The translations under genes were made by a program, and so were the position numbers. 64,000 nt of DNA from JAOUEA01 sp963719165 (lineage in GTDB: Bacteria > Actinomycetota > UBA4738 > HRBIN12), in NCBI GenBank assembly GCA_963719165.1, contig CAVRAV010000001.1:868001-932000 (forward strand), written 5' to 3'. The notes under the pieces were generated by a model. The model was not told the origin of the DNA and did not search any database. It saw only the letters and a list, made by a program, of their open reading frames with translations. Shown here one piece after another: positions 49,894 through 58,656 of this stretch; positions within the stretch are counted from its first letter, which is position 1; the number at the start of each line of letters is the position of its first letter.

Positions 49894-50059
49894 TAGCGCA
49901 CCCTACCCCGCCTCTGAACAGGGGTGGAAGATGGGATCCGAGTACACCTCACCTTGGCTCGGCGGCCCCCGGATCCTGGGTCATACGGGCTACGCGTAGG
50001 CTAGATCGATCGTACCTGTCGTTACCAGGTTGCCCGCCGGGATTACGGAGGTGGTTGAC

Positions 50060-50548
50060 GTGCCAAGACGCTTGCTCCTGCTGGCTGCCGCAACGGGCGC
50101 ATTTGTGCTCCTTGTGGGCGTTGGCGTGAACGCGAGAGTGGACCAGCACAAGGGAAGGCCGCTCGACACACAGAACATCGGCGTGCTCGGCCAGGGGACG
50201 ACGTCGAGCACCGGGTGGGCACCCGTCCCGAACTGGGGCTTCTCAGACGGGCCCGCCATCCAGGCGCGCGGTAGCCTCGCCGCGACGTTGAGCGTGACCG
50301 TCAGCGGTGCCCCGGTGCAATTCCGGATCGTCCTCGAAGACGTGCAACATGGATTCAAAGAACGTGCAATGAAGCCTGGCAGGGCCGTCTTCGATCCGGG
50401 CGCCGCGGCCGGTTCATTCTCTTCCACCTTCGTGCTGCCCTTGTCCAAGGGGCCCCATACCGTCAACATCTTCTGGCGCTCGCCGACCGGCGCATCGGTG
50501 ATCATCAGGAACGGATCCGTGGTTCTGCAATACGCGTCGAGTAGGTAG
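50060..50548 (+). CDS. Exported protein of unknown function
   Basis: A 162-residue protein from GTG at 50060, with GGAGG 8 bases upstream. The N-terminal segment PRRLLLLAAATGAFVLLVGVGV is a signal peptide or anchor. The mature domain is beta-rich (LAATLSVTVSGAPVQFRIVL; GSFSSTFVLPLSKGPHTVNIFW) and could form a small immunoglobulin- or jelly-roll-like fold. No family is recognised. It converges on the PPOX gene, with a hairpin between. Confidence 0.6.
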   Translation: MPRRLLLLAAATGAFVLLVGVGVNARVDQHKGRPLDTQNIGVLGQGTTSSTGWAPVPNWGFSDGPAIQARGSLAATLSVTVSGAPVQFRIVLEDVQHGFKERAMKPGRAVFDPGAAAGSFSSTFVLPLSKGPHTVNIFWRSPTGASVIIRNGSVVLQYASSR

Positions 50549-50607
50549 CCCTCGCGCCCCACAGAGCTTGTGCCGCGGCCTCGGGTCTCGGGCTCGATGT
50601 CCTCTTC

Positions 50608-50625
50608 GGTGACCCGGGGGTCACC
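50608..50625. terminator. Short hairpin between convergent genes
   Basis: GGTGACC (50608-50614) and GGTCACC (50619-50625) form a perfect 7-base-pair stem with a CGGG loop, 60 bases after the exported protein gene and before the end of the convergent PPOX gene. Bidirectional use is possible. Confidence 0.4.
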
Positions 50626-50751
50626 TCAGACACAGTGAACCGACGCGCGTTTCCTCAGCGAACTGCGCGGCATAGCGGCCTGCACGATGGTGGCGTTACA
50701 GTCCTTGAAGCCGAGCCGTCCGTCGAGGACTGCGAACATATCCCACTCTAT

Positions 50752-51180
50752 TCAATCAGCGTCCGACCAGGCGACGAGGCGCTCGGGGACGAGCGTCAGG
50801 ATGACGCTATCGACGTAGTCCTCGACGGTCTCGTCCCAGTCTCCGTATCGCTCGCCGAGCAAGCGGATGTCGTCGGCGCCGGCGCCCCTCGAAACGACTC
50901 GCCCCTCGATCATCACGAAACGGCGATCACTCCCGTCGCGGGTCATCTCAACACAGAAGGTCGCTCGACCGCTCCGCATGGCGTTGCGATACTTCTCCGA
51001 GTCCGTCTCGGTCAAGACGAGGATGTCGGAGCCCGCACGGGCGTAGTGGACAGGTACGGAGTGGATCCTGCCCCGACTGGTAAGCGTCGACCAGACGCCG
51101 AGGCGGCCTAGGTCAAGGAGTTCAGCTCGTTCTCGCTCGGTCAGCTGGCGGCGCCCGTATGCATCGCGTCCTTCATCCAC
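50752..51180 (-). CDS. Pyridoxamine 5'-phosphate oxidase-like split-barrel protein
   Basis: A 142-residue protein with the split-barrel pattern LGVWSTLTSRGRIHSVPVHYA, then ILVLTETDSEKYRNAMRSGRATFCVEM and VMIEGRVV. This is a PPOX-superfamily member, probably binding flavin or F420; it is only distantly like the one beside aspS. No substrate is evident. Start is GTG. It stands alone in the accessory region. Confidence 0.8.
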   Translation of the reverse strand: MDEGRDAYGRRQLTERERAELLDLGRLGVWSTLTSRGRIHSVPVHYARAGSDILVLTETDSEKYRNAMRSGRATFCVEMTRDGSDRRFVMIEGRVVSRGAGADDIRLLGERYGDWDETVEDYVDSVILTLVPERLVAWSDAD

Positions 51181-51301
51181 GAGATGGAAGTCTGAATGAA
51201 CGGGGCCGGTCGTCCAACCCGTCTAATCAGCTGTCTGGACGTAAGCTGCGATACGGCCTCTTCCCCACTCGACGAGGTTGGCAGAGGGATGAGGCCGATC
51301 A

Positions 51302-51859
51302 CTAACAGTGGCCGCGCTTGCCAGCGTTCGAGGCGCAGATGACGACCGCCTGTTGGTAGTGGGCGGCGTGCTTGTGGAACCCAGCGTGGTAGTGGATCGT
51401 GAAGCCTGGGATCACGAAGCGACCCTCGCTCACGGGTTGTAGCCCTACCACGATGGCGAAGGCCTGACCGTTCGTGACGGTCGCCCCCGGCACCGGTTCG
51501 AGGGTGTGGCCGACGGGCGGGAACCGACGAGCGGAGCCGATCCCTCCTTCACCCCACGGAATCCTGCGGTAGCCCAGCACCACGAGGCCATCCGGCACCC
51601 GGTCGGGCACGACCGAGTCGAGTACCAGCGTTCCGTCACCCCGATAGGTCGTCGAGAAGACCCCGACGCTGACCCGAGCACCAACTTTCACGAGGAGACC
51701 TTCCCGTGAGGAATCTTCGCCTGCCGCGAGTGGACCGGGCGTCGACCGGATGAACTCGAGCCAACCAAGCGCTGCGAGGGCAAGAAGGAGCGCGAGGAAG
51801 AGCGGAAGGAGACGTGATCCACGCCGTCGCGTCGCCTCGACGGCCACGGTGTCGTCCAT
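51302..51859 (-). CDS. Single-pass membrane protein of unknown function
   Basis: A 185-residue protein with a basic cytoplasmic N-terminus (ATRRRGSRLLP), one helix (LFLALLLALAALGWLEFI) and a beta-rich extracytoplasmic domain (VGARVSVGVFSTTYRGDGTL; GQAFAIVVGLQPVSEGRF). The C-terminus has clustered histidines and two cysteines (HYHAGFHKHAAHYQQ; CASNAGKRGHC), which could bind metal. No family is recognised. Similar short anchored proteins recur in this accessory region. Confidence 0.65.
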   Translation of the reverse strand: MDDTVAVEATRRRGSRLLPLFLALLLALAALGWLEFIRSTPGPLAAGEDSSREGLLVKVGARVSVGVFSTTYRGDGTLVLDSVVPDRVPDGLVVLGYRRIPWGEGGIGSARRFPPVGHTLEPVPGATVTNGQAFAIVVGLQPVSEGRFVIPGFTIHYHAGFHKHAAHYQQAVVICASNAGKRGHC

Positions 51860-52062
51860 GCGGCGACACTACTCTGGGGTGGAGGCAGGCGGAGTAGCAG
51901 CTTGAAACCGTGAACCGTCCGGAAGTCGCGCATCCGCCCAAGGCGCTGATTCGTCGACACGCTCGCACGCCATGATCGATCAGCGCTCGTCGATGTTGCT
52001 GGAGAGTTCAGCGGGATGTCTCGGCCACTCGAGGGACGTGACAGCGTGGTGACCGCTGGACT

Positions 52063-53400
52063 CTAGGCCAACGTGATGGGCAGCGGCGTGGCGTGGATGC
52101 AGTTGTCGTAGCCGAACCCGGTGTCGGGACTGCCGTCCACCGGCCCGGACAGTCGTGAGCATCCGATGCTCCCGGTGGTGTCCTGAGCGGCGAAGGCGTC
52201 CTCGAGCGCCCGGATCGTGGAGCCGTGGTCGTAGAAGGTCGAGGTCGCGCAGGGAGCGCCGTCCGTGCAGGACAACGCGGAGGCGATCCCGTTCCCGTTC
52301 TGGCCCGGCACGATGATCATCGGCAGCTGGGCACCGCCGGAGGTGCCCTCGTCGGTCGTGATGATCACGACCCCGTTGGGGCCGACGTCCATCGCGATGT
52401 CGCGCAGGTTCTCCTGCAACCAGCAGTCCACGGTCCCGTGCTTCGCTACATCCTCGGACCCGGTACCCGGTGGATCGCCTGCGAGGCTGTGGCAGGCCGG
52501 CGACCCACCGGCGTCGGCGAGCGCGTGGAAGCCGTTGTTGTCGCACGCGTGGATCGCGTTGTGTCCGTCGTGACACAGGTCGGGAACGATGACCGAGAAC
52601 GCGGGCCATCCGGCGGCCATCCCCGCGAAGGCGCCCCGGTTCTCGTCCAGGCTCGTGCTCGAGTTGCCGGTGTCTCCTGCGGGAAGCGGGAAGTCGCGCA
52701 CGTGCCGCCTTCCGTTGGGGATGCAGTCGGCTGCCACGTCGGCGTAGAAGGTGGCGGGCGCGTGGCGCCGCGCGTACTGCTGGTGGCCCACGGCGGTGGG
52801 CTCGTTGGGGGAATCGGAGAACCCCGAGAGGCAGTCGCCGTTGGCATGCATCTGGGCGTTGGCGACGAACCCCTCGTAGTAGTCGGTCCAGCTGAGCCCG
52901 GCGTCGTCGAGTTGGCGGTAGATGTCGGTCCCGCAGTAGTCGGGCGCGCCCGCCAGCAGGGGGGCCTCACCACGGTTGAACCTGCCGTCTTCGACCCCAC
53001 CGTGACAATTGTCGCCGGACGTCATGAACCCGTACTGCTGAGCCGAGCTCGCGAAGCAGCCCGACGTGCCATCCCCGCAGTGCCGCCCGGTCCCGTACCC
53101 ACCCGATCCCGTGACTCCGGCGTAGTAGCCGGCGTGCTCGGCGCCTTTGCCGCTTACGACCGTGGCGTGGAACGGCGCCGTATCCACGGCGAGGTGCGCG
53201 CAGACGAACGGATCCACGGCACCGGCATCGCAGCTCAGGTACCCACCGTAGGAGGCGTTCTCCAGGATGACCAAGGCGATCTTCTGCGGCTGGATACCCG
53301 AGGCCGCCGAGGTCCGTTCGTTGTCGGCCCACACCAGCACCGTCGTTAGCACGATGAGGCCGATCAGCCCGCCCGTCATCCTTCGATGTTGCCTGATCAT
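52063..53400 (-). CDS. Secreted phosphoesterase of the AcpA/phospholipase C alkaline-phosphatase superfamily
   Basis: A 445-residue exported enzyme. ATG at 53400 follows GGAGGAAC and opens a signal peptide (MTGGLIGLIVLTTVLVWA). Superfamily blocks are the metal-binding IALVILENASYGGY near residue 40, SVIVPDLCHDGHNAIHAC with clustered metal ligands, and VVIITTDEGTSGG followed by a C-terminal FYDHGSTIRALEDAF. About a dozen cysteines suggest several disulfides. It probably hydrolyses phosphate mono- or diesters outside the cell; whether it prefers lipids is not clear. A longer frame upstream is not protein-like. Confidence 0.85.
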   Translation of the reverse strand: MIRQHRRMTGGLIGLIVLTTVLVWADNERTSAASGIQPQKIALVILENASYGGYLSCDAGAVDPFVCAHLAVDTAPFHATVVSGKGAEHAGYYAGVTGSGGYGTGRHCGDGTSGCFASSAQQYGFMTSGDNCHGGVEDGRFNRGEAPLLAGAPDYCGTDIYRQLDDAGLSWTDYYEGFVANAQMHANGDCLSGFSDSPNEPTAVGHQQYARRHAPATFYADVAADCIPNGRRHVRDFPLPAGDTGNSSTSLDENRGAFAGMAAGWPAFSVIVPDLCHDGHNAIHACDNNGFHALADAGGSPACHSLAGDPPGTGSEDVAKHGTVDCWLQENLRDIAMDVGPNGVVIITTDEGTSGGAQLPMIIVPGQNGNGIASALSCTDGAPCATSTFYDHGSTIRALEDAFAAQDTTGSIGCSRLSGPVDGSPDTGFGYDNCIHATPLPITLA

Positions 53401-53671
53401 GTTCCTCCGCTCCTGGCCGACCGCAGATGTTACCGTCCTCGGCTGGCTCCAAGGACCGGCGGAGGTCGATCGAGGCGGCCACCCGCGATGTACGTGTGCG
53501 ACGTACGAAGATCGCGTCGTTCGAAGGAGCATCCCTATGTCGGTAGGTGGCTCCGGAGCGACTGGGCTGCGCTTTCATCGAGTACTCCGCGGCGCCCCCA
53601 GGAGCTCGATCGAGCGGACCGGCTCATCGCCGACGACCCCCTCCCCCTGAGGGAAAGGGCCTTTGACCTGG

Positions 53672-53744
<73 letters not shown>

Positions 53745-53757
53745 GTGCTGAAACCTC

Positions 53758-53763
53758 ATGCTA
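53758..53763 (-). promoter_or_regulatory. Candidate -10 element of tRNA-Gly (TAGCAT)
   Basis: Reverse-strand TAGCAT placed so that initiation would fall about 7 bases before the mature tRNA-Gly 5' end. Same hexamer as at the MBL-hisS promoter. Confidence 0.45.
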
Positions 53764-53795
53764 ACCGGGGGGGCCGGGTCCTTCAACCGGCGCGC

Positions 53796-54230
53796 TCACG
53801 TACGACCTGTAGAGCCGAATCCCCCGTCTCCGCGGTCGGACTCCGGAAGCTCGTCCGCCCACCCCGGGACCACGACCGGGAGGGCCACCACCAGCAGCTG
53901 CGCGACGCGATCGCCCGCCGAGATGGCCACGGCTTCCGTGCGATCGAGGTTCACGACCGCGCAGATGATCTCGCCGCGATAGCCGGCGTCGATCAACCCC
54001 GGGGCGTTCGCGAGCGTGAGGCCGAGGCGGGACGCGAGCCCCGATCGCGGGAGGACGAAACCCGCGTGCCCGGCCGGGATCGCGACCGCGAGCCCCGTGG
54101 GCACCATCGCCCGCTCGCCCGGCCCGACGACCACGTCCGCGATGGACCGAAGGTCCAGCCCGGCGTCGCCCTCGTGGTGAGCTCGCGGAAGTTGCGTGGC
54201 CGGATGCAGCCGGCGGAAGGCGAGCTCCAT
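53796..54230 (-). CDS. dut: dUTP diphosphatase (dUTPase)
   Basis: A 144-residue trimeric dUTPase that keeps uracil out of DNA and makes dUMP. All five motifs are present in order: DAGLDLRS, LPRSGLASR, GLIDAGYRGEI, DRVAQLLV and the C-terminal RGDGGFGSTG that closes over the active site. The ATG at 54230 overlaps the stop of the upstream VOC gene (ATGA), so dut is translated behind two VOC proteins. It lies near nrdJ/nrdR, grouping deoxynucleotide functions. Confidence 0.97.
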   Translation of the reverse strand: MELAFRRLHPATQLPRAHHEGDAGLDLRSIADVVVGPGERAMVPTGLAVAIPAGHAGFVLPRSGLASRLGLTLANAPGLIDAGYRGEIICAVVNLDRTEAVAISAGDRVAQLLVVALPVVVPGWADELPESDRGDGGFGSTGRT

Positions 54231-54610
54231 CAGGCCTCGACCTCCTCGATGAGCTCCAGCCGGTTGCCGAACGGGTCGCGCACGTAGCACCGTTCGTGTC
54301 CTTCGAGCTGGGTGTCGTCCTCGACGCCACGGCCGTCCTGGGCGAGGGCGGCTCGAAGGGCCGCCAGACCGTGGACGATCAGTGCCGGATGCGCCTTGGC
54401 GGAAGCCGAGAACCCAGGCTCCACCCCGAGGTGCAGCTCCGTGCTGCCCGACCGGAACCAGCACCCCTCGCGCGCCTGGAGGTGCGCGGGCTTGGGAACC
54501 CGGGTGAACCCCAGCTCGCCCGCGTAGAAGGCCTCGGCATCCGCCTCACGTCCCGGGGGCATGGCCAGCTGCACGTGGTGGAACCCCTCGACGGTCCATC
54601 GCACGCTCAC
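54230..54610 (-). CDS. VOC-domain protein, paralogue 1
   Basis: A 126-residue glyoxalase/bleomycin-resistance/dioxygenase-fold protein. GFHHVQLAMPPGREADAEAFYAGEL gives the N-terminal half with a metal histidine, TELHLGVEPG the second, and YVRDPFGNRLELIEE the C-terminal glutamate. It is clearly a tandem duplicate of the gene just upstream. The GTG at 54610 overlaps that gene's stop (GTGA); a GTG two codons later is also possible. Substrate unknown. Confidence 0.88.
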   Translation of the reverse strand: MSVRWTVEGFHHVQLAMPPGREADAEAFYAGELGFTRVPKPAHLQAREGCWFRSGSTELHLGVEPGFSASAKAHPALIVHGLAALRAALAQDGRGVEDDTQLEGHERCYVRDPFGNRLELIEEVEA

Positions 54611-54984
54611 GCGGGCTCGATCAGCTCCACGCGGTTCCCGAACGGATCGCGCACGTAGATGCGGTGGAAACCCTCGAGCTGCACGGTATCGGTGACCCGA
54701 TATCCAGCGCCCTCGATCCGCGCCCGCACGTCTTCGATCCCCTCGACCAGGAACGCCGGGTGCGCTTTCACGGCCGGCGAGAACCGCTCCTCCACGCCGA
54801 GGTGGACCTCCAGCTCGCCGCGCACGAACCAAACCCCTCCCTCGGGCGAGAGGGCGGGCGGGCGCGGGATCTCCGAAAGGCCCAGCACCGTGCCGTAGAA
54901 CAGCCGCGCCGCCTCTTCTTCCCCGGCCGGCATGGCGAGCTGGACGTGGTGCAAGCCTACGAGCCGACCGCCTGCGTCTGCCAC
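54607..54984 (-). CDS. VOC-domain protein, paralogue 2
   Basis: A 125-residue VOC protein with GLHHVQLAMPAGEEEAARLFYGTVLG, EVHLGVEERFSPAVKAHPAF and YVRDPFGNRVELIEPA. It shares most family positions with its downstream neighbour, including the KAHPA stretch, so the two arose by tandem duplication and may form a dimer of unlike chains. Start is GTG. It is separated from nrdJ by a strong terminator and heads the VOC-VOC-dut unit. Confidence 0.88.
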   Translation of the reverse strand: MADAGGRLVGLHHVQLAMPAGEEEAARLFYGTVLGLSEIPRPPALSPEGGVWFVRGELEVHLGVEERFSPAVKAHPAFLVEGIEDVRARIEGAGYRVTDTVQLEGFHRIYVRDPFGNRVELIEPA

Positions 54985-55008
54985 CGGACCTCCTCGTTGC
55001 GGAGAACG

Positions 55009-55037
55009 CCGACGGGCCGGGTTCCCCGGCCCGTCGG
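55009..55037 (-). terminator. Strong hairpin after nrdJ
   Basis: CCGACGGGCCGGG (55009-55021) and its perfect complement (55025-55037) form a 13-base-pair stem with a 3-base loop, 27 bases past the nrdJ stop. There is no U-tract on the minus strand, as for other hairpins in this window. Confidence 0.65.
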
Positions 55038-55063
55038 TTCGGTACCACTACGGGTGCGACATC

Positions 55064-57823
55064 CTACGAGCAGCCGCTGGTACTTCCGCAGCTCGAGCAG
55101 ACGTAACACGATCCCGCCGGCTGCATCTTCGACCCGCACGAGTAGCAGAGGGGGGCGTCCGAGGTCTTGGCCCCGGCGCGCTCCGCGACGTCGAGCAGCA
55201 CGGGCGTGCCTTCGGTTTGCGCGGCAGGCGCAGGCACCTCATCGGGAACCTCGGGCGCATGCTCGCCGCCCGCCTCCAGCTGAGCCGTCTCGGTCCGCTC
55301 CGAGATGGAGCGGATACCGAGGCCCTCGCGCGTCTCGGTGGCGAGATTGTCGAGCGCGAGCCGGCGGAACACGTAGTCAAGCAGGGACGAGGCGAAGCGG
55401 ATGTCGGGGTCGTTGGTCATCCCGCTCGGCTCGAACTTCATGTTGATGAACTTGGAGACGTAGGTCTCAAGGGGCACCCCGTATTGCAGCCCGATCGAGA
55501 TGGCGATGGAGAAGGCGTCCATGACCCCGCTGAGGGTGGATCCCTGCTTGGAGGTCTTCAGGAAGATCTCCCCGAGGCCGTCGTCGGGGTAGTTGCCGGC
55601 GATGATGTACCCCTCGGCGTCGCCCACCTGGAACGAGGTGGTCTTGGAGGGCCTGGACATGGGCAAGCGCTTGCGCACCGGCTCGGCACGCTCCGAGAAC
55701 TCCTCCGCCCGCGCGGCGCCGCTCTTCTTCTTGTCCGCCGACAGGGGCTGGGCCACCTTGCAGTTGTCCCGGTAGATCGCCACCGCCTTCAGCCCGAGCT
55801 TCCACGACTCCACGAACAGCCGCTCGACCTCCTCGACGGTCGCCTCCTCGGGCATGTTCACGGTCTTGGAGATGGCGCCGGAGATGAACGGCTGCGCCGC
55901 CGCCATCATCCGCACGTGGCCCATGTAGTGGATGGGCTCGGCCCCCATGGCCGTGTCGAACACCGAGTAGTGCTCCCGCGCGAGGTGCGGCGCGTCGGCC
56001 ACCGAGTTGTGCTCGGCGATGTAGGCCACGATGTCTTCGATCTGCACGTCCGAGTAGCCCAGGCGGTCGAGTGCCCGTGGCACGGTCTGGTTCACGAACT
56101 GCATGGTGCCGCCCCCGACCAGCTTCTTGGTCTTGACGAGGGCAAGCTCGGGCTCGATGCCGGTGGTGTCGCAGTCCATCATGAGCCCGATGGTGCCGGT
56201 GGGCGCCAGCACCGACGCCTGCGCGTTGCGATAGCCGTGTGCGCCCCCGAGGTCGATCGCCTCGTCCCATGCCCGCTTCGCCGACGTGAGCATGCCCTCG
56301 GGCACCAGGTCGGCATCGATCTCGTCGGCTGCGGCCCGATGCTTGCGGATGACGCGCAGCATCGCGTCGGCATTGGGTGTGTATCCCTCGAAGGGTCCCA
56401 TCACCTCAGCGAGCCGAGCGGAGGTCCGATACGCGTGGCCCGTCATGATGGCGGTGATGGCCGCGGCCCACGCGCGCCCCGCGTCGGAGTCGTAGGCGAC
56501 GCCCCGCGCCATCAGCAGGGCTCCGAGGTTGGCGTAGCCGAGGCCCAGCTGACGGTACGCCCGGGCGTTGTCCTTGATCTTCTCCGTGGGGTAACTGGAC
56601 TCGGTCACGAGCATCTCCTGGGCGGAGAAGACGATCTCCACCGCGTGCTTGAAGCTCGCGACGTCGAACGATCCGTCCTCGTTCAGGAACTTCATGAGGT
56701 TGAGCGACGCCAGGTTGCAGGCGCTGTTGTCCAGATGCATGTACTCGCTGCACGGGTTCGACCCGTTGATGCGGCCCGACGCCGGGCACGTGTGCCACTC
56801 GTTGATGGTGGTGTCGTACTGCATCCCCGGATCGGCGCATTGCCAGGCGGCGTCGGCGATCTGACGCATCAGGTCGCGCGCGCGGACGGTGACCACCGTC
56901 TCGTCGGAGGTGATCGCCTTCAGGCGCCAGTCCTGATCCTGCTCGAACGCCTGCATGAAGGCATCCGTGACGCGCACGGAGTTGTTCGCGTTCTGATACT
57001 GGATCGACGCGCTGTCCTTGCCGTCGAGATCCATGTCGAACCCGGCGTCACGGAGGGCGCGTGCCTTCTGCTCCTCGTTGGCCTTGCACCAGATGAAGTC
57101 CTCGACGTCGGGGTGATCGACGTTCAGGATCACCATCTTGGCGGCGCGACGCGTCTTGCCGCCGGACTTGATCGTGCCGGCGCTGGCATCGGCGCCGCGC
57201 ATGAAGCTCACGGGCCCCGAGGCAGTGCCCCCGCCCGCGAGCGACTCCTTGGACGAGCGGATCTTCGACAGGTTGATCCCCGAGCCCGAGCCACCCTTGA
57301 AGATCGTGCCTTCCTCCACGTACCAATTGAGGATCGAGCTCATGTGGTCGTCCACCGCGAGGATGAAGCACGCCGAGCACTGCTGCGGGGTGCCGGGCAC
57401 GCCCACGTTGAACCAGACGGGCGAGTTGAACGCCGCCTTCTGGGTGAGCACGAGGTGGGTCAGCTCCTCGGCGAAGACCTGGGCGTCGTCGGACGTGGCG
57501 AAGTAGCGGTTCTTCTCGCCCCAGCCGCGGATGGTGTCGACCACGCGACCGGTGAGCTGGCGGACGGAGGACTCGCGCTGCGGGGTCCCGAGCGTCCCCC
57601 GGAAGTATTTCTGCGCCACGATGTTCGTGGCGTTCTGCGACCACGACGCCGGGAACTCCACGTCGCGCTGCTCGAAGGCGTTCCCGCCTTCCTTGTAGTT
57701 GGGGATCACCGCGTCGCGCACCTCCCAATCGGTGTCGTCGAACGGGTGTGTCCCCTCCTTGGTGAAGTACCGCTTGAACGTCAGCCCCTCACGGACCTCG
57801 ACGTCGCCCTCTTTCGTCGCCAT
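55064..57823 (-). CDS. nrdJ: Adenosylcobalamin-dependent ribonucleotide reductase (class II)
   Basis: A 919-residue class II reductase that makes deoxyribonucleotides using B12. The substrate cysteine pair is C149/C152 in TPQQCSACFILAVDD, the nucleotide/loop region has GGSGSGINLSKIRSS, and the radical-cysteine region has NPCSEYMHLDNSACNLASLN. The C-terminus carries a zinc-ribbon/redox cluster, CYSCGSKM and CYVCSSCGSTSGC, used to regenerate the active-site disulfide. The ATG at 57823 has GGAGGAGGGG upstream. Two NrdR boxes lie about 105-150 bases upstream, so NrdR should repress it. Confidence 0.97.
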   Translation of the reverse strand: MATKEGDVEVREGLTFKRYFTKEGTHPFDDTDWEVRDAVIPNYKEGGNAFEQRDVEFPASWSQNATNIVAQKYFRGTLGTPQRESSVRQLTGRVVDTIRGWGEKNRYFATSDDAQVFAEELTHLVLTQKAAFNSPVWFNVGVPGTPQQCSACFILAVDDHMSSILNWYVEEGTIFKGGSGSGINLSKIRSSKESLAGGGTASGPVSFMRGADASAGTIKSGGKTRRAAKMVILNVDHPDVEDFIWCKANEEQKARALRDAGFDMDLDGKDSASIQYQNANNSVRVTDAFMQAFEQDQDWRLKAITSDETVVTVRARDLMRQIADAAWQCADPGMQYDTTINEWHTCPASGRINGSNPCSEYMHLDNSACNLASLNLMKFLNEDGSFDVASFKHAVEIVFSAQEMLVTESSYPTEKIKDNARAYRQLGLGYANLGALLMARGVAYDSDAGRAWAAAITAIMTGHAYRTSARLAEVMGPFEGYTPNADAMLRVIRKHRAAADEIDADLVPEGMLTSAKRAWDEAIDLGGAHGYRNAQASVLAPTGTIGLMMDCDTTGIEPELALVKTKKLVGGGTMQFVNQTVPRALDRLGYSDVQIEDIVAYIAEHNSVADAPHLAREHYSVFDTAMGAEPIHYMGHVRMMAAAQPFISGAISKTVNMPEEATVEEVERLFVESWKLGLKAVAIYRDNCKVAQPLSADKKKSGAARAEEFSERAEPVRKRLPMSRPSKTTSFQVGDAEGYIIAGNYPDDGLGEIFLKTSKQGSTLSGVMDAFSIAISIGLQYGVPLETYVSKFINMKFEPSGMTNDPDIRFASSLLDYVFRRLALDNLATETREGLGIRSISERTETAQLEAGGEHAPEVPDEVPAPAAQTEGTPVLLDVAERAGAKTSDAPLCYSCGSKMQPAGSCYVCSSCGSTSGCS

Positions 57824-57926
57824 CGCCCCTCCTCCCGGGTTCCTCGACGGCCGCTGGGGGACGGCCGTCGATGTAATTACGCGCTCGTGATTCTCGACCT
57901 CCCGCGCAGCGAGGTCAAGTGGTTCA

Positions 57927-57974
57927 ACACAATTCCTTGGGGTTATCTTCCTCCGCCACCGCTATATCTTGTGG
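57927..57974 (-). promoter_or_regulatory. Pair of NrdR boxes upstream of nrdJ
   Basis: Two 16-base near-palindromes, ACACAATTCCTTGGGG (57927-57942) and CCGCTATATCTTGTGG (57959-57974), start 32 bases apart. Spacing of about three helical turns and similarity to CCACAANATNTTGTGG are the hallmarks of NrdR operators. They lie in the nrdJ promoter region. Confidence 0.75.
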
Positions 57975-58102
57975 TCACTCTTCCATTCCGCGAACGTCAG
58001 CCCGACCCGAAAACGCTACCGCTCCGTGCGGTGGAGCGACAGCGGAGAAGCGGTGGAAAGCCCGATCGTTATGACTCGTTTCCGTGGTTCTCGGCTCGAC
58101 GG

Positions 58103-58582
58103 TCATGACCCCTTCGGGCGGCGTTTCGCCGGTTCCTTCTTCCGAAGGGACGTGAGCTCCTCCTGGAAGTCCGAGATCCCCTGGAAGTCCTTGTAGACGC
58201 TCGCGAAGCGGATGTACGCCACCTGATCGAGCTTGGCGAGGTCGGCGAGGACCGCGACCCCGATCTGCTCCGAAGCGACCTGCGGGCCTTTGCGGCGCAT
58301 CCGCTCCTCCACCCGGTCGACGAGGCCTGCGACCTGGTCGTTCGTGACGGGACGGTTCTTGAGCGCCTTCCGGATGCTCCCGGCCACCTTGTCTCGATCG
58401 AACGGCGCCTTGGATCCGTCGCGCTTGATCACGACGAGCCCAACGTCCTCCACGCGCTCGAACGTGCTGTAGCGGCGCCCACAGGCACGACAGACGCGGC
58501 GGCGGCGGATCGCCAACCCGCCTTCGGCCGGCCGCGAGTCCACCACGCGGTCGTCGTCGGCACTGCACCAAGGGCATCTCAT
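58103..58582 (-). CDS. nrdR: Transcriptional repressor NrdR
   Basis: A 159-residue repressor of ribonucleotide reductase genes. The N-terminal zinc ribbon begins MRCPWCSADDDRVVDSR with the second CxxC in RRRRVCRACGRRYSTFER, followed by an ATP-cone domain (VIKRDGSKAPFDRDKVAGSI). Both halves are complete and length is standard. ATG at 58582 is chosen because it places the first CxxC right at the start; the longer frame would run through the operator. It sits between nrdJ and the SOS module, as in mycobacteria. Confidence 0.97.
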   Translation of the reverse strand: MRCPWCSADDDRVVDSRPAEGGLAIRRRRVCRACGRRYSTFERVEDVGLVVIKRDGSKAPFDRDKVAGSIRKALKNRPVTNDQVAGLVDRVEERMRRKGPQVASEQIGVAVLADLAKLDQVAYIRFASVYKDFQGISDFQEELTSLRKKEPAKRRPKGS

Positions 58583-58593
58583 CTGGGCGGGTG

Positions 58594-58640
58594 CCACAAG
58601 ATGTTGTGGCACACCGCACCGTACCCGCACGATGTAGACG
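58594..58640 (-). promoter_or_regulatory. NrdR box pair upstream of nrdR
   Basis: CCACAAGATGTTGTGG (58594-58609) is a strong NrdR-type palindrome only 12 bases before the nrdR ATG. A weaker copy (58625-58640, 11 of 16 positions alike) starts 31 bases further upstream, the expected pair spacing. This points to autoregulation of nrdR. Confidence 0.65.
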
Positions 58641-58656
58641 CGTCAAGGAGACTCCG

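Noticed and set aside
52225..53349. Plus-strand frame of 374 codons opposite the secreted phosphoesterase
   Set aside because: Shadow of a gene with clear signal peptide and superfamily motifs on the other strand.
54932..58108. Plus-strand open frame of 1058 codons opposite nrdJ
   Set aside because: Antisense of the class II reductase. The composition is typical of a shadow frame and it would run through the NrdR boxes.
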